DNA of 25,006 nt from Bacteroidales bacterium (GCA_016783865.1 JADHVS010000045.1:1-25006); one strand, 5' to 3'; positions 1-8,897 are shown, counted from the stretch's first letter. Numbers and translations are program-made. The notes: a model not told the origin generated them from the sequence alone.

Positions 1-17
1 GATCACTGATCACTGAT
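1..17. repeat. Heptamer tandem repeat (CACTGAT unit) overlapping the GH130 stop
   Basis: Two full copies of CACTGAT (4-10, 11-17) preceded by a partial copy. The array is cut by the window edge, so its full length is unknown. The stop codon and last codons of the minus-strand GH130 gene lie inside it, so the final residues SDQ are encoded by the repeat. The same unit recurs at 19453-19475 at the end of another gene. Confidence 0.7.
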
Positions 18-1196
18 TTTTAGGTATTTAATATTTTTTTGTATCAGAGAAATCCTTTGTTCCACACAGACGGCCGACCGCAGCCCATCTTCCGGGGTAT
101 TCATCACATAATCGAGTAGTTTGTCCATGGTGGTAGTGGCCACATGCATCCTGGTATCTGATGATCCATAATAAATGAAAATGGTACCATCCTGCTTCAT
201 TACCCATCCATTGGTAAATACCACATTGGACACATCGCCAACACGTTCGATTCCTTCCGGTGCAAGAAAATAACCACCCGGTTGTTTTATCATTTTGGCC
301 GGATCCTCAAGATCGGTCAGGAATAAATAAAGGACATACCTGAAACCTGCAGCACAACCCCTTACACCATGTGCCAGGTGCAACCATCCTTTAGGTGTTT
401 TTATGGGAGCAGGTCCCTGGCCATTCTTCAATTCTTTAATGGTGTGATACTCACGATGGTCGATAATATCTTCTTTATCAATGACGGCGTGCTCAATGTC
501 GTCAGCTAATCCCCATCCAATCCCACCACCGGAGCCAGCCTGGATAAAATCATCCTGTGGCCGGGTATAAAAAGCATATTTCCCCCCGATAAACTCAGGG
601 TGCAGAACACAATTTCTCTGCTGGGGAGAGGGGGTTTTCAAATCGTCGAGACGCTCCCAGGTTTTAAGGTCCCTTGTCCGGGCAATACCACACTGGGCAA
701 TGGCCGATGACAGGTCGCCAGGAGGTGCATTGGGATCTTTTTTCTCAGCACAAAACACACCATAAATCCATCCATCCGTGTGCTGTGTTAATCTCATATC
801 ATATATGTTTGTTTCAGGATCATCCGTTTCGGGAATCACCATGGGGTAATCCCAGAATTTAAAGTGATCAATTCCATTGGGACTTTCGGCAACGGCAATA
901 AAGGATTTCCTGTCCCAACCTTCCACCCGGACAGCAAGTAAAATCTTGTTATCCAGTTCAATAGCTCCTGAATTTAAAGTTGCGTTAATGCCCATTCTCT
1001 CCATCAGGCAGGGATTAGAGAGGGGATTCATGTCATACCTCCAGAACAAAGGGGTATGAGCAGCAGTAACCACAGGGTACTTATATTTATCATATATACC
1101 ATTTCCCCCTTTAATCACCTTGTTTGGTCTGGAGATCAGTTTATTATGCTTTTTGTTTAAAATGGAAAGTCTGTATTCAAATTCCTTGTTCTTCAT
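3..1196 (-). CDS. GH130 glycoside phosphorylase, likely 4-O-beta-D-mannosyl-D-glucose phosphorylase
   Basis: A 397-residue cytoplasmic protein without signal peptide, the usual length for GH130 subfamily 1. Known members cleave beta-1,4-mannosyl-glucose with inorganic phosphate, giving mannose 1-phosphate and glucose, in mannan/glucomannan use. Visible marks are the N-terminal [14 protein letters not shown] stretch, [15 protein letters not shown], the YDMRLT segment whose Asp133 aligns with the catalytic acid of the Bacteroides fragilis enzyme, [10 protein letters not shown] (about 270-279) in the phosphate-binding region, and the C-terminal [20 protein letters not shown]. The ATG start gives a complete N-terminus. 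It is the last visible gene of the minus-strand operon, 83 bp after the glycyl radical enzyme, with a strong inverted repeat in the gap. The stop lies in a heptamer repeat. Family membership is secure. The exact substrate (Man-Glc rather than Man-Man or a Man-GlcNAc glycan) is inferred from resemblance. Confidence 0.9.
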   Translation of the reverse strand: MKNKEFEYRLSILNKKHNKLISRPNKVIKGGNGIYDKYKYPVVTAAHTPLFWRYDMNPLSNPCLMERMGINATLNSGAIELDNKILLAVRVEGWDRKSFIAVAESPNGIDHFKFWDYPMVIPETDDPETNIYDMRLTQHTDGWIYGVFCAEKKDPNAPPGDLSSAIAQCGIARTRDLKTWERLDDLKTPSPQQRNCVLHPEFIGGKYAFYTRPQDDFIQAGSGGGIGWGLADDIEHAVIDKEDIIDHREYHTIKELKNGQGPAPIKTPKGWLHLAHGVRGCAAGFRYVLYLFLTDLEDPAKMIKQPGGYFLAPEGIERVGDVSNVVFTNGWVMKQDGTIFIYYGSSDTRMHVATTTMDKLLDYVMNTPEDGLRSAVCVEQRISLIQKNIKYLKISDQ

Positions 1197-1221
1197 TCGT
1201 TTAAAATATTATAATTAATTT

Positions 1222-1267
1222 AAGTTGCTGCCTGCCTACACGGCGGGCAGGCAGTACCTGGCAACTT
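1222..1267. repeat. Nested inverted repeat between GRE and GH130 genes
   Basis: An inner 9-bp perfect stem (CTGCCTGCC at 1228-1236 with GGCAGGCAG at 1246-1254, loop of 9) is enclosed by a perfect 7-bp outer pair (AAGTTGC at 1222-1228 with GCAACTT at 1261-1267; the C at 1228 can belong to either). The inner part is GC-rich, unlike the AT-rich surroundings, and there is no T-run next to it, so it is not a classical terminator. It could be a REP-like element, or an RNA processing or stability structure that adjusts GH130 expression relative to the upstream genes. Confidence 0.75.
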
Positions 1268-1279
1268 GAGATAATTAGT

Positions 1280-3526
1280 TTAATATAATGTTCTGTTTAA
1301 GATTTCCATCTGAACCTCTTTGCTTAATTCCACAAACCTGGCACTGAATCCCCCAACGCGAACAATCAAGTGCGAATATTTTTCGGGTTCCTTCATGGCG
1401 TTCTCCAGGTCATCTTTGCCCACTACAGTGATCATGGCTTGCGTTCCTCCCTGTATGAAATATGAATTGAGCAGGGCATCGAGGTGTTCCCTGTACTTAT
1501 TAAAAAGTTCTTTACTGAATTTCATGTTCTGGACCGCTCCTGCATGGATGGTTGGATCAGGTTTTGCAAGTGAATTCAGAAGTGCAGTCGGCCCGGAAGA
1601 ATCCCGCCCCATGCCGGGGGAATTACCGTTCGACATGCTGGTAAATGCCTTTCTGCCATCGGCTGAGGCTGCAGTAAATTTACCCAGTGTAGTATTTGCA
1701 TCGTTGTTAATATTGACTACGAGGTACGAATGCAGGTTTGTATTGTTTCTCTGATCCCGGGTATGATTGCAAACAAAATCATGCAGATAAGTGGCCATTT
1801 GATCAGCCTCCTCCAGATCATTACCATATTTTGGTGCATTCAGCATCTCAAGCCTTTCCCGGGAATAGCCATTGAAATCTGCATCCAGTATTTCAACAAG
1901 CTTTTTCAGATCCATCTTTTGCTCTTCGAAAACAAGCTTGCGGATGGCAGAAAGACTATCTGCTGCACTTGTATAACCATAAATCTCGAGGGTCCCGCCA
2001 AGATACCTGACTCCACCGGAGAACATACCTTTACCCCGTTCAATGCAATCATCATAAAGGATGCTGAAAAAGAGGAATGGGGCAATTCCCCCGGCTACCT
2101 GGTATTCTATTTCTTCCTGGAGGGCCAGTAATTCAATGTAATATTTAACCTGTCTTTCATATACCCCGAGCAACTCATCGAAGGAATCAAATTCATCAGG
2201 AATATTATCGATGCCTGTTTTTTCACCAGTCAAGGGATCAATTCCCTTGTGAAGCACTACTTCCAGTGCTTTTAATAAGTTGAGGATCCCGCTGGGAGTG
2301 CCAACGCTTCTGTGGTTGATTATATATTCTCCGCATCCGAATGGGATAACCTGACATGCTTCTTCCTGATCAATTTGAAAAGCGTGCATTGCTGCCGGCA
2401 CGTTAACCTCATCATTGTAAAGCATCGGGAAGGTGCCCCCTTCTCCAATTGTATCCAGGGCCTTGGCATACAATTCAGGATTCTGGCCATCATAAAACCT
2501 GAATGTCAGCTGAGGCAGTATATCTTTTATATGACTTGCTGTTTCCAGGGCAAGGAATGCCAGTTTATCTGCTGTTTTTTCGTTACGGCGGCCCTTTCCG
2601 CCGATAATAACACGTCCGTCATAAGGAATGTTCCTGGAGTTCATGATTTTCCAGTAGCCTTTGAAGAGCCTCAGGGCTTTGTCTTCATCAAGAAATCCTG
2701 TTTTGAGATCATTGACAAGAAAGTCACCCATGTAATCATCTATTCTACCATAGTTCTGGGATCCGGATAGGATACACCAGAGGTAAGACAACTGGATGGC
2801 CTCACGAAGATTTTCCGGTTTCTGATGACTGATGTTTCTTAATACCAGTTCCATTTGACGGAAATCCTCCAGGGCAGATTGGCCACATGCTGGTTGCATT
2901 TCGGCAGCCCGGTCGGCATACCATATACAGATCTCTGAGAATAGATCGAGTGTTTGCATGCAGGTACTGTAAAATACTATCTGTTTTGCTGAATCAGCTT
3001 TGTTCAGCTTGTTTTCTATCCTTTTCCTTAGCCCGTCTGTTCCAATGTTTACTAGCGTATAGTAATCCAATTGTGTCCCTGCCATGCGGTAAAGAGGAAA
3101 TCCGATCCCCGGTTCTTTGGTCCAGTTATCACTGGGTAATCCCTTCTGAAGTTTATCCGGATATGCCTGTCGGGTTTTGGTGATGGAATTTTCATCAGAC
3201 CAGAATGATTTTATTTCTTTCAGAAGTTTAACATCTTCAGGATGGGCTTCGGGATGTGCCATTAACTCCTCCATTAAATCATCACGGCAGGAGTAAGCAA
3301 ATCCACCCTGGTCTCCGCCTGCCTGTGGGGCGAAGCAAACAGCCGGATGCCTGTACTTGCCGGCAAAAAGGTCTCCTTCCCGGATGGGTATAAGAACACC
3401 CGGATACATTGTTTTCAGGCACCTGATCTCCCGGATCGCCTGATCTGCATCAATATTGGTTTTATAAGTTTCCGTAAAATCACGGATCAAATCAACATGC
3501 TCCCTGAAACCCGGATTTGGTATCAT
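1280..3526 (-). CDS. Glycyl radical enzyme (pyruvate formate-lyase superfamily), substrate unknown
   Basis: A 748-residue protein with the two defining loops of the family. The Cys loop is PFGCGEY (Cys398, Glu400), and the C-terminal glycyl radical loop is RVGGFSARF with the radical expected on Gly726. The family features AADGR-like SADGRKAF (621-628) and SPGMGRDSSGPTALL (636-650) lie between them. A single Cys followed by Gly-Glu recalls the GCVE motif of dehydratase/lyase-type members rather than the Cys-Cys pair of true pyruvate formate-lyase, so PFL activity is unlikely. Phe727 replaces the usual Tyr after the radical glycine. The ATG at 3526 follows the symporter stop by 5 bp, with an AGGAG partly overlapping that stop, so the two are translationally close. 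No radical-SAM activase is visible; it may lie beyond the left edge. The neighbours suggest a sugar-derived substrate, which is inference. Confidence 0.9.
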   Translation of the reverse strand: MIPNPGFREHVDLIRDFTETYKTNIDADQAIREIRCLKTMYPGVLIPIREGDLFAGKYRHPAVCFAPQAGGDQGGFAYSCRDDLMEELMAHPEAHPEDVKLLKEIKSFWSDENSITKTRQAYPDKLQKGLPSDNWTKEPGIGFPLYRMAGTQLDYYTLVNIGTDGLRKRIENKLNKADSAKQIVFYSTCMQTLDLFSEICIWYADRAAEMQPACGQSALEDFRQMELVLRNISHQKPENLREAIQLSYLWCILSGSQNYGRIDDYMGDFLVNDLKTGFLDEDKALRLFKGYWKIMNSRNIPYDGRVIIGGKGRRNEKTADKLAFLALETASHIKDILPQLTFRFYDGQNPELYAKALDTIGEGGTFPMLYNDEVNVPAAMHAFQIDQEEACQVIPFGCGEYIINHRSVGTPSGILNLLKALEVVLHKGIDPLTGEKTGIDNIPDEFDSFDELLGVYERQVKYYIELLALQEEIEYQVAGGIAPFLFFSILYDDCIERGKGMFSGGVRYLGGTLEIYGYTSAADSLSAIRKLVFEEQKMDLKKLVEILDADFNGYSRERLEMLNAPKYGNDLEEADQMATYLHDFVCNHTRDQRNNTNLHSYLVVNINNDANTTLGKFTAASADGRKAFTSMSNGNSPGMGRDSSGPTALLNSLAKPDPTIHAGAVQNMKFSKELFNKYREHLDALLNSYFIQGGTQAMITVVGKDDLENAMKEPEKYSHLIVRVGGFSARFVELSKEVQMEILNRTLY

Positions 3527-3531
3527 ATCTC

Positions 3532-5385
3532 CTAAACTGAATTTTCTAAATTGTCATACCAGGTCCTCTTCAAAATGATCCCGGCAATCAGAATAACCCC
3601 CACGGTTATGATAAGGGATCCCTGGGCTTTAACAATAATAAAAATAGGTAGTGCAACCAGGGCTGTCTGGCAGACAGTTCCGATCACTACATTAAACATG
3701 TCTCTTTTAAAATGACTGTTTCTCTCGATTGATGGATCTTCTGCAACCAGTTTCTCATAAATAGGTTTCCAGAATCCCCATGGTCTTACGGACAGGTAAA
3801 ACTTCTTCAGTGTCTCTTCTGCTGTTGGTTTGGTCAGCAGGGTGCCAATGATACAACCAGCGAGTGAAATAACCAGCATCAATGGAAAGAAATAGAGCAG
3901 AATGATATCCTGAGGTATATCCGGGAAAAACACCGGAAGAATTCGGGGGAATGTCATTGCTGCAATAATCCCGGAGACCATTCCCCAGAAATAACCATGG
4001 CCGTTGAATCTCCACCAGTACCATTTCAGCACATTTGCGGCTGTATATCCACCCCATAATCCTGAGACTATCCATTGCAGAACACTGTTTACATTCTTTG
4101 CAAAAATACCAAAGAGAATACTGACCAGAACGACCGACAATCCGACAATATAGTTGGTCCTTTTTACCTGCTTGTTGGAGGCCTTTGGATTCATGTATTT
4201 TAGGTAGATATCATTAATTACATAAGCCTGGGCAGCGTTCAGGGTGCCGGCAAAAGTCGAATTAAATGCAGCGAGCAATCCTGCCAGCAGGAGGCCCATA
4301 ATGCCAATAGGGGCAAATTCATTGATCGCCGAGGGTAAAATCTGCTCGAAGTCGAGCTGGCCTGCCACAATCAGGTCGAGTTTATCATAAAACAGGATAG
4401 CTAAAACGGCAAATCCGGCAATAAGGAAGTATCTTACCGGCATTAAGACTACAGAAACGAAACCACTCATCAGGGCAGCTTCCCTGGGGTTGCGGGTAGC
4501 CAGGATCTTCTGCATGTCATAGTTGGGTGCAGGACCGGCTGCACTAATCAGGATTCCTTTGAATAACATAATTCCAAAGAACAGGGAGAACAGGGAATAG
4601 CCATCAGAGGCAATTTTCAGGTTTACCTCAGTAATAATGCCACTCCAGTCAATCCCCAGTTTCCATCCAAAAAAGGGTGAATGCCAGCCATCCGGGACCA
4701 TCATTGCGTGATCAGTCAGAGCGGTCATAGCCATAACCCCAATTGCAACGGATGTAATGGTCATGATGATATACTGGATCAGATCGGCCCATACGATACT
4801 TATCATTCCTCCCAGAATGGCATAAAACACTGCAAATGCGGTAAATACAATGCCATACAGATGGGGCACATATTCGAGCCTGACGTTAAATGGAATATAT
4901 TGTGATACGATCTCCCACGGGATGAAGATCTCAATAAACTTACCCAGTCCGATAAATCCGTATGCCAGGAATCCAAGGCAACTGATCAGGGCAAATGCGA
5001 CGACCACATTGTGCGAGAGTTCAGCACTGCGTCCAAATCCAAAGCGTGTACCTATCCATTCTGCACCCGTGGTAACATTAGATTTTCTGAGCCAGGCGGA
5101 AAGAAAAACCATCAGGAAGACCTGGTTAAATACGGGCCAGAGCCAGGGAATCCAGATACTTTTTAATCCGTATACAAACATCAGGGTAACCAACCACATC
5201 GTTCCGGAAATGTCGAACATTCCGGAAGCATTCGACAGGCCAAGGAGGTACCACGGTAATTTATTCCCTCCCAGCAGGTATGAGGATTTATCCTTCTGTG
5301 CTTTTTTCTTAAGAACCAGTCCGATAACTATAGTAAATGCCAGGTAGGCTGCAATAATGGTAAAATCGATCGCTGTAATTTTCAT
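3532..5385 (-). CDS. Sodium:solute symporter (SSS/SLC5 family), probable sugar or sugar-derivative importer
   Basis: A 617-residue, very hydrophobic protein with roughly 13-14 predicted membrane helices, the usual size for bacterial SSS transporters. N-terminal landmarks are the first helix (about 7-25) and the family segment YLLGGNKLPWYLLGLSNASG (36-55). The later AAFNSTFAGTLNAAQAYVIND stretch is rich in small and hydroxyl residues and matches the sodium-site helix region of the family. It would couple sodium entry to solute uptake across the inner membrane. It is the first gene of the minus-strand operon and its stop is 5 bp from the glycyl radical enzyme start. Co-transcription with a phosphorylase and a radical enzyme suggests it imports their substrate or a related disaccharide or polyol. 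The specificity cannot be read from sequence. Confidence 0.9.
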   Translation of the reverse strand: MKITAIDFTIIAAYLAFTIVIGLVLKKKAQKDKSSYLLGGNKLPWYLLGLSNASGMFDISGTMWLVTLMFVYGLKSIWIPWLWPVFNQVFLMVFLSAWLRKSNVTTGAEWIGTRFGFGRSAELSHNVVVAFALISCLGFLAYGFIGLGKFIEIFIPWEIVSQYIPFNVRLEYVPHLYGIVFTAFAVFYAILGGMISIVWADLIQYIIMTITSVAIGVMAMTALTDHAMMVPDGWHSPFFGWKLGIDWSGIITEVNLKIASDGYSLFSLFFGIMLFKGILISAAGPAPNYDMQKILATRNPREAALMSGFVSVVLMPVRYFLIAGFAVLAILFYDKLDLIVAGQLDFEQILPSAINEFAPIGIMGLLLAGLLAAFNSTFAGTLNAAQAYVINDIYLKYMNPKASNKQVKRTNYIVGLSVVLVSILFGIFAKNVNSVLQWIVSGLWGGYTAANVLKWYWWRFNGHGYFWGMVSGIIAAMTFPRILPVFFPDIPQDIILLYFFPLMLVISLAGCIIGTLLTKPTAEETLKKFYLSVRPWGFWKPIYEKLVAEDPSIERNSHFKRDMFNVVIGTVCQTALVALPIFIIVKAQGSLIITVGVILIAGIILKRTWYDNLENSV

Positions 5386-5435
5386 GATGAAAAACGGTCT
5401 GTTTTAATGATGGGATAAAAGTATAAATTATTACC

Positions 5436-5463
5436 GTGAATCGTGAATCGTGAATCGTGCATC
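5436..5463. repeat. Heptamer tandem repeat (GTGAATC)x4, left arm of an inverted pair
   Basis: Four head-to-tail 7-bp units, three perfect GTGAATC and one GTGCATC. It lies about 50 bp upstream of the symporter start. The array at 5597-5624 is its reverse complement with two mismatches in 28 positions, leaving a 133-nt loop. Confidence 0.9.
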
Positions 5464-5500
5464 GGAAAACAAGTGTGTGGGAGGGGGGGTGATTGAAGAT

Positions 5501-5542
5501 AGCAGACAATAGATAGTAGACAGTAGACAGTAGACAGTAGGC
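5501..5542. repeat. Degenerate heptamer tandem repeat (AGTAGAC unit)
   Basis: Six consecutive 7-bp units: AGCAGAC, AATAGAT, three perfect AGTAGAC, and AGTAGGC, with a weaker further unit after. It lies in the loop between the two GTGAATC/GATTCAC arrays. The period is the same as in those arrays but the unit is unrelated. Confidence 0.85.
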
Positions 5543-5596
5543 TGTAGGGATATAAATTTAACATTTTCACACTCTTTTCTCAATACCCAAACCCTC

Positions 5597-5624
5597 GATT
5601 CACGATTCACGATTCACGACTCAC
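5597..5624. repeat. Heptamer tandem repeat (GATTCAC)x4, right arm of inverted pair, at ABC transporter stop
   Basis: Three perfect GATTCAC units and one GACTCAC. It is the inverted partner of the array at 5436-5463. The TGA stop of the minus-strand ABC transporter (5621-5623) falls within the last unit. In a transcript reading through from the ABC gene, the two arms could pair as a stem of about 28-29 bp. Confidence 0.9.
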
Positions 5625-8600
5625 TGACGCCGTAGTCTTGCGATTTCGAAATAGCGGAGGAATTTTCTGAGCAGGTCGAGTAGGAGGGTTACATAAAGTA
5701 TAAATATAAATCCCCAGATAAATATGAGGTTATACCACTTGGTATCGTAGAGCTGGTTATTAAATTTTTTGAACGGGGCATAGAAATGGGCCCTGCCAAT
5801 ATTGGATTCGGCTATATGAAAAACCGGGTCTCTCTTTTGAATCAGCCGATTGTTGATGGTCAGAATTTGGTTAACCTCCATCCGGTTGGTAACCAGATCG
5901 GATAACTTATCGTTATGGTAATTTTTACGTAATTCAATAAGAGTTTCTTCTCCCATTGAATCGGTAAGGGCGGAATAAAGGCTGTTTCGTTGTTGTTGCG
6001 ATTCCCTGACCATGTTCTGAAAGCTGAACCGGACATAGTTCAGGTAGTCCAGAGTCTCTTCAACAATCTCTTCATCAAAGAGCTCAGGATCGAGGTTTTC
6101 GAGGTACTCAAACGGGAAAATATCAGGTTGTTCTCCCAGCAAAGTGATCTCATTTTTTAACAAAGAAATATTTCTCTCCAAATTCGGCTCATAAGCAGGA
6201 TTATCCATATTTCGTTCACATTCTTCCAGCACGTTTATCAGCCTTGGTACTAAAAAGGTTGTTTTAAAACTGGATTCACTTATCCTTCTGTCCAGCTCAT
6301 AAAAATTCTTTTCAAACCGGTTATTCTTAAACTGTTCAACCGCGAGTGCTTCATACGCCCACCTGGATGTCATTATATCACCGATAAGTGGCACATATTT
6401 CCTGGATGTCAGACTTTTATGAAGATCATCAAAGGCCACCGGGACACCACTCAGTAATAGTTGAGGAATGAGGATCAGCGGGATGAGGATATAGATGGAA
6501 ATGACTGAATTCAATCCGGCTGAAATGTTCAATCCTACCAGGTTCCCAAAGCAGGCTGTACTGAAGAGGATCAACCAGTATACAGCGGTCATGCCTTTAA
6601 TTTCAAGAATCGTGTTCCCCACAATAACAAAAAGGAAGGTCTGAAGCGCTGAAAGCAGGAAAAGGTATAGGATTTTAGAATTCAGGTAACTGGATCTGCT
6701 CAGGTTTAGAAAACTTTCTCTCTTCAATATCTTTCTGTCTTTTATAATTTCCTCTGCACTTACCACGAGACCCATAAAAAGACAAACGATGACGCTCATA
6801 AACAGATAGGTGGGCAGGTTTTTGTTTGCACTGAAAGCAAATGTTACGCCATCGAAGTATTTGATGAAGTAGGAGAGAATGAAAGCAAGCAGGGGAGCTT
6901 CTACAAGGTTTATCAAGACATACTGTCGATTGGTAATTTTGGAAATCAGGTTTCTGAACAGGAAGATCTTAAACTGAACATCTATCCCGGGAATACTAAA
7001 CATACTCCTTGGGAGTATGTTTTTTGTCGGGATCCTTTCAATGCCGGGTTCAATATCCTGTTTGTAGTGCTGGTTCCATTCTTCCGGTGTTACTTTCCTT
7101 TCTGAGGTATAATGTCCCTGTTCATCAACCTTTTTGGCTTCGATGATCTGAAGGATCTGATCCGGATTGATGTTTCCACAACTGGGACATTCCACTTCGC
7201 TTGTATCTGCATAGCTGCTGATTCTTTTGAAATACATTATACTATCGACCGGGTTGCCTGAATAAATGGGGTATCCGCCTTTGTCCAGAACCCAGAGTTT
7301 ATCAAATAATTTAAAAACCTCGGACGAGGGTTGATGGATGTTTACAATAACCAGTTTACCCTTAATGGACTGTTCCTTTAGCAACCTGATCACATTCTCT
7401 GAATCGGTAGATGATAAGCCAGAAGTAGGTTCATCAACAAACAGAACCGATGGCTGGCGCATCAACTCAAGCCCGATATTTAATCTTTTCCGCTGGCCGC
7501 CACTAATGTATTTGTCGAGTGGATTGCCCACCTTTAAATCTTTGATATCATTTATTTCAAGGTCCTGTAATATTCTGTTAACCTCCTGGAGCACAGCTTG
7601 GTCAGTGTAGGCACCAAAACACAGCTTGGCATTATAATATAGGTTCTGGAATACAGTAAGTTCTTCGAATAACAGATCATCCTGGGGAACAAATCCAATG
7701 ATCCCCTTCAATTTAAACCTGTCATCCAGCAGATCGTAATCATTCAGGGTGATTTTTCCGTGATCTGGTGCCAGCTGCCCGCTCAACAGGGACAAAAGGG
7801 TGGATTTACCTACACCGCTTCCTCCCATTATTCCAATCAGTTGTCCCGAATCCTCGCAAAAATTAAATGATTGAATGCCATTGATGCTGTTTTTAAACCG
7901 AAACTCCAGATTTTCAGCATTCAGGATGATTTTAACATCAGACTCTGGTTTAAGGAACTGGCTTGCAATATCACTGTAATATATTGATCCAATTTCAGGA
8001 CTTCGCAGAATGGCTCCGCTACTAAGGATATAAAACTTTTCCGGAATTATTGGTTGGCCATCATGGAGTATCTTCTGTTTTCCGGTGTATTTAAATACGA
8101 AAATATTTATGCTGCTGAAGTGCAGAACCAGGATCATTCCATCCAGGTCATTTCGGATTATCTTCTTATCTGTTGAAGTTTGTTCAGGGCGGTTTCTTTC
8201 GATCCAATCGCCTTCCAGTTCATCAATTTCACTGGTCTCTTCCCGGGAAATAAACAAGGCGTATTCCGGATCAATCTTATCGTAATCCTCACCGGTGATG
8301 AATACAAATGCATTTTGTAACTCCTTTTCCTGGATACTGAAGGTGTCAGCTACCAAATGTACAAATTCTTTTTCTGTGTCGCTTATTACTTTATCTATGA
8401 AGGTAAATTCAATAAGTCTTAACAGGACTACGATTCGCTCATTCCTGTGAAGCTCTACCTTGATCTGATTGCAGATTCTGATCAGGGTCTCTGAATTGGT
8501 TATGCTTGTGGAAGGCAGTACTCCTTTGATCTGGAAATTCTGGTCACGCTGGTAAAAATCATAAAAGTCATTAAATAAGGTCAGGTAATCTTCGGCAACA

Positions 8601-8728
8601 TCCTTCTTCAGGTGTTGCGATAAGTACGACTTGACGATACTTCTGCCTGATTCGGAAATGATCTGATCACTCAGGGCAGCAACCACTGCAAATAAGTGCA
8701 TCAGGGCTTTGAGAATTGATTCACTCAT
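5621..8728 (-). CDS. ABCG-like half-transporter with TerB-like N-terminal domain
   Basis: A 1035-residue fusion. Residues about 1-145 are helical and acidic and resemble the TerB/DUF533-type domain. Residues 195-260 are a small beta-rich segment, possibly FHA-like. Residues 270-500 are an ABC ATPase with Walker A GGSGVGKST (302-310), a Q-loop near VPQDD (347-351), signature SGGQRKR (409-415), Walker B VLFVDEPTSGL (428-438) and switch His465. Helices at about 604-624, 640-660, 684-708, 712-732, 740-762 and 1000-1020 give six membrane spans, with a large hydrophilic insert (about 770-995) between spans 5 and 6. The ATPase-then-membrane order and the place of the insert are those of the ABCG/White group, where the dimer usually exports lipids or small molecules. 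The substrate is unknown. The next gene toward the left edge on the same strand (symporter) is 235 bp away across repeat arrays, so it is probably a separate transcript. Confidence 0.88.
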   Translation of the reverse strand: MSESILKALMHLFAVVAALSDQIISESGRSIVKSYLSQHLKKDVAEDYLTLFNDFYDFYQRDQNFQIKGVLPSTSITNSETLIRICNQIKVELHRNERIVVLLRLIEFTFIDKVISDTEKEFVHLVADTFSIQEKELQNAFVFITGEDYDKIDPEYALFISREETSEIDELEGDWIERNRPEQTSTDKKIIRNDLDGMILVLHFSSINIFVFKYTGKQKILHDGQPIIPEKFYILSSGAILRSPEIGSIYYSDIASQFLKPESDVKIILNAENLEFRFKNSINGIQSFNFCEDSGQLIGIMGGSGVGKSTLLSLLSGQLAPDHGKITLNDYDLLDDRFKLKGIIGFVPQDDLLFEELTVFQNLYYNAKLCFGAYTDQAVLQEVNRILQDLEINDIKDLKVGNPLDKYISGGQRKRLNIGLELMRQPSVLFVDEPTSGLSSTDSENVIRLLKEQSIKGKLVIVNIHQPSSEVFKLFDKLWVLDKGGYPIYSGNPVDSIMYFKRISSYADTSEVECPSCGNINPDQILQIIEAKKVDEQGHYTSERKVTPEEWNQHYKQDIEPGIERIPTKNILPRSMFSIPGIDVQFKIFLFRNLISKITNRQYVLINLVEAPLLAFILSYFIKYFDGVTFAFSANKNLPTYLFMSVIVCLFMGLVVSAEEIIKDRKILKRESFLNLSRSSYLNSKILYLFLLSALQTFLFVIVGNTILEIKGMTAVYWLILFSTACFGNLVGLNISAGLNSVISIYILIPLILIPQLLLSGVPVAFDDLHKSLTSRKYVPLIGDIMTSRWAYEALAVEQFKNNRFEKNFYELDRRISESSFKTTFLVPRLINVLEECERNMDNPAYEPNLERNISLLKNEITLLGEQPDIFPFEYLENLDPELFDEEIVEETLDYLNYVRFSFQNMVRESQQQRNSLYSALTDSMGEETLIELRKNYHNDKLSDLVTNRMEVNQILTINNRLIQKRDPVFHIAESNIGRAHFYAPFKKFNNQLYDTKWYNLIFIWGFIFILYVTLLLDLLRKFLRYFEIARLRRQ

Positions 8729-8746
8729 AAAGCGACCGGCTTATAA

Positions 8747-8754
8747 CAAATGTA
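8747..8754 (-). promoter_or_regulatory. Possible Bacteroidetes -7 box for the ABC transporter gene
   Basis: On the minus strand the bases read TACATTTG, matching the TAnnTTTG -7 consensus, 18 bp before the ATG at 8728. No convincing -33 TTG is seen at the normal distance and the implied leader would be very short. Confidence 0.28.
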
Positions 8755-8848
8755 AATTTAATGAATTTGAGTAAATTATTTCGGCGCTTTTATCAATAGG
8801 ATACTAACGGAGCCCCGGCTTATATATTTCATTATATAATTGAAAGAC

Positions 8849-8877
8849 AAAAAAAAGGCGCAACCAGGTGCGCCTTT
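8849..8877 (-). terminator. Rho-independent terminator after the lipoprotein gene
   Basis: On the minus strand a perfect 9-bp stem AAAGGCGCA/TGCGCCTTT with a 6-nt loop is followed by a run of T (top-strand A run 8849-8856). It lies about 20 bp past the stop of the lipoprotein gene and before the ABC transporter start, so the two genes are separate transcription units. Confidence 0.9.
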
Positions 8878-8897
8878 CACTGCTAAAATTGATTAGA

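Noticed and set aside
1280..3526. Pyruvate formate-lyase proper
   Set aside because: The active loop has a single Cys in GCGE rather than Cys-Cys, and the context is sugar metabolism without a pflA-like neighbour in view.
5436..5624. CRISPR array or insertion sequence
   Set aside because: Units are 7 bp without spacers, and there is no transposase, cas gene or clear target-site duplication.
7161..7190. Zinc ribbon in the ABC protein (CPSC)
   Set aside because: Only one CxxC pair is present, so a four-ligand zinc site within this stretch is not supported.
5621..8728. Tellurite resistance protein
   Set aside because: Only the N-terminal domain is TerB-like; no other ter genes are present and the bulk of the protein is an ABC transporter.
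8817..8840. AT-rich inverted repeat next to the terminator
   Set aside because: It consists of TA-type dinucleotides and could pair by chance; it has no T-run or conserved position.
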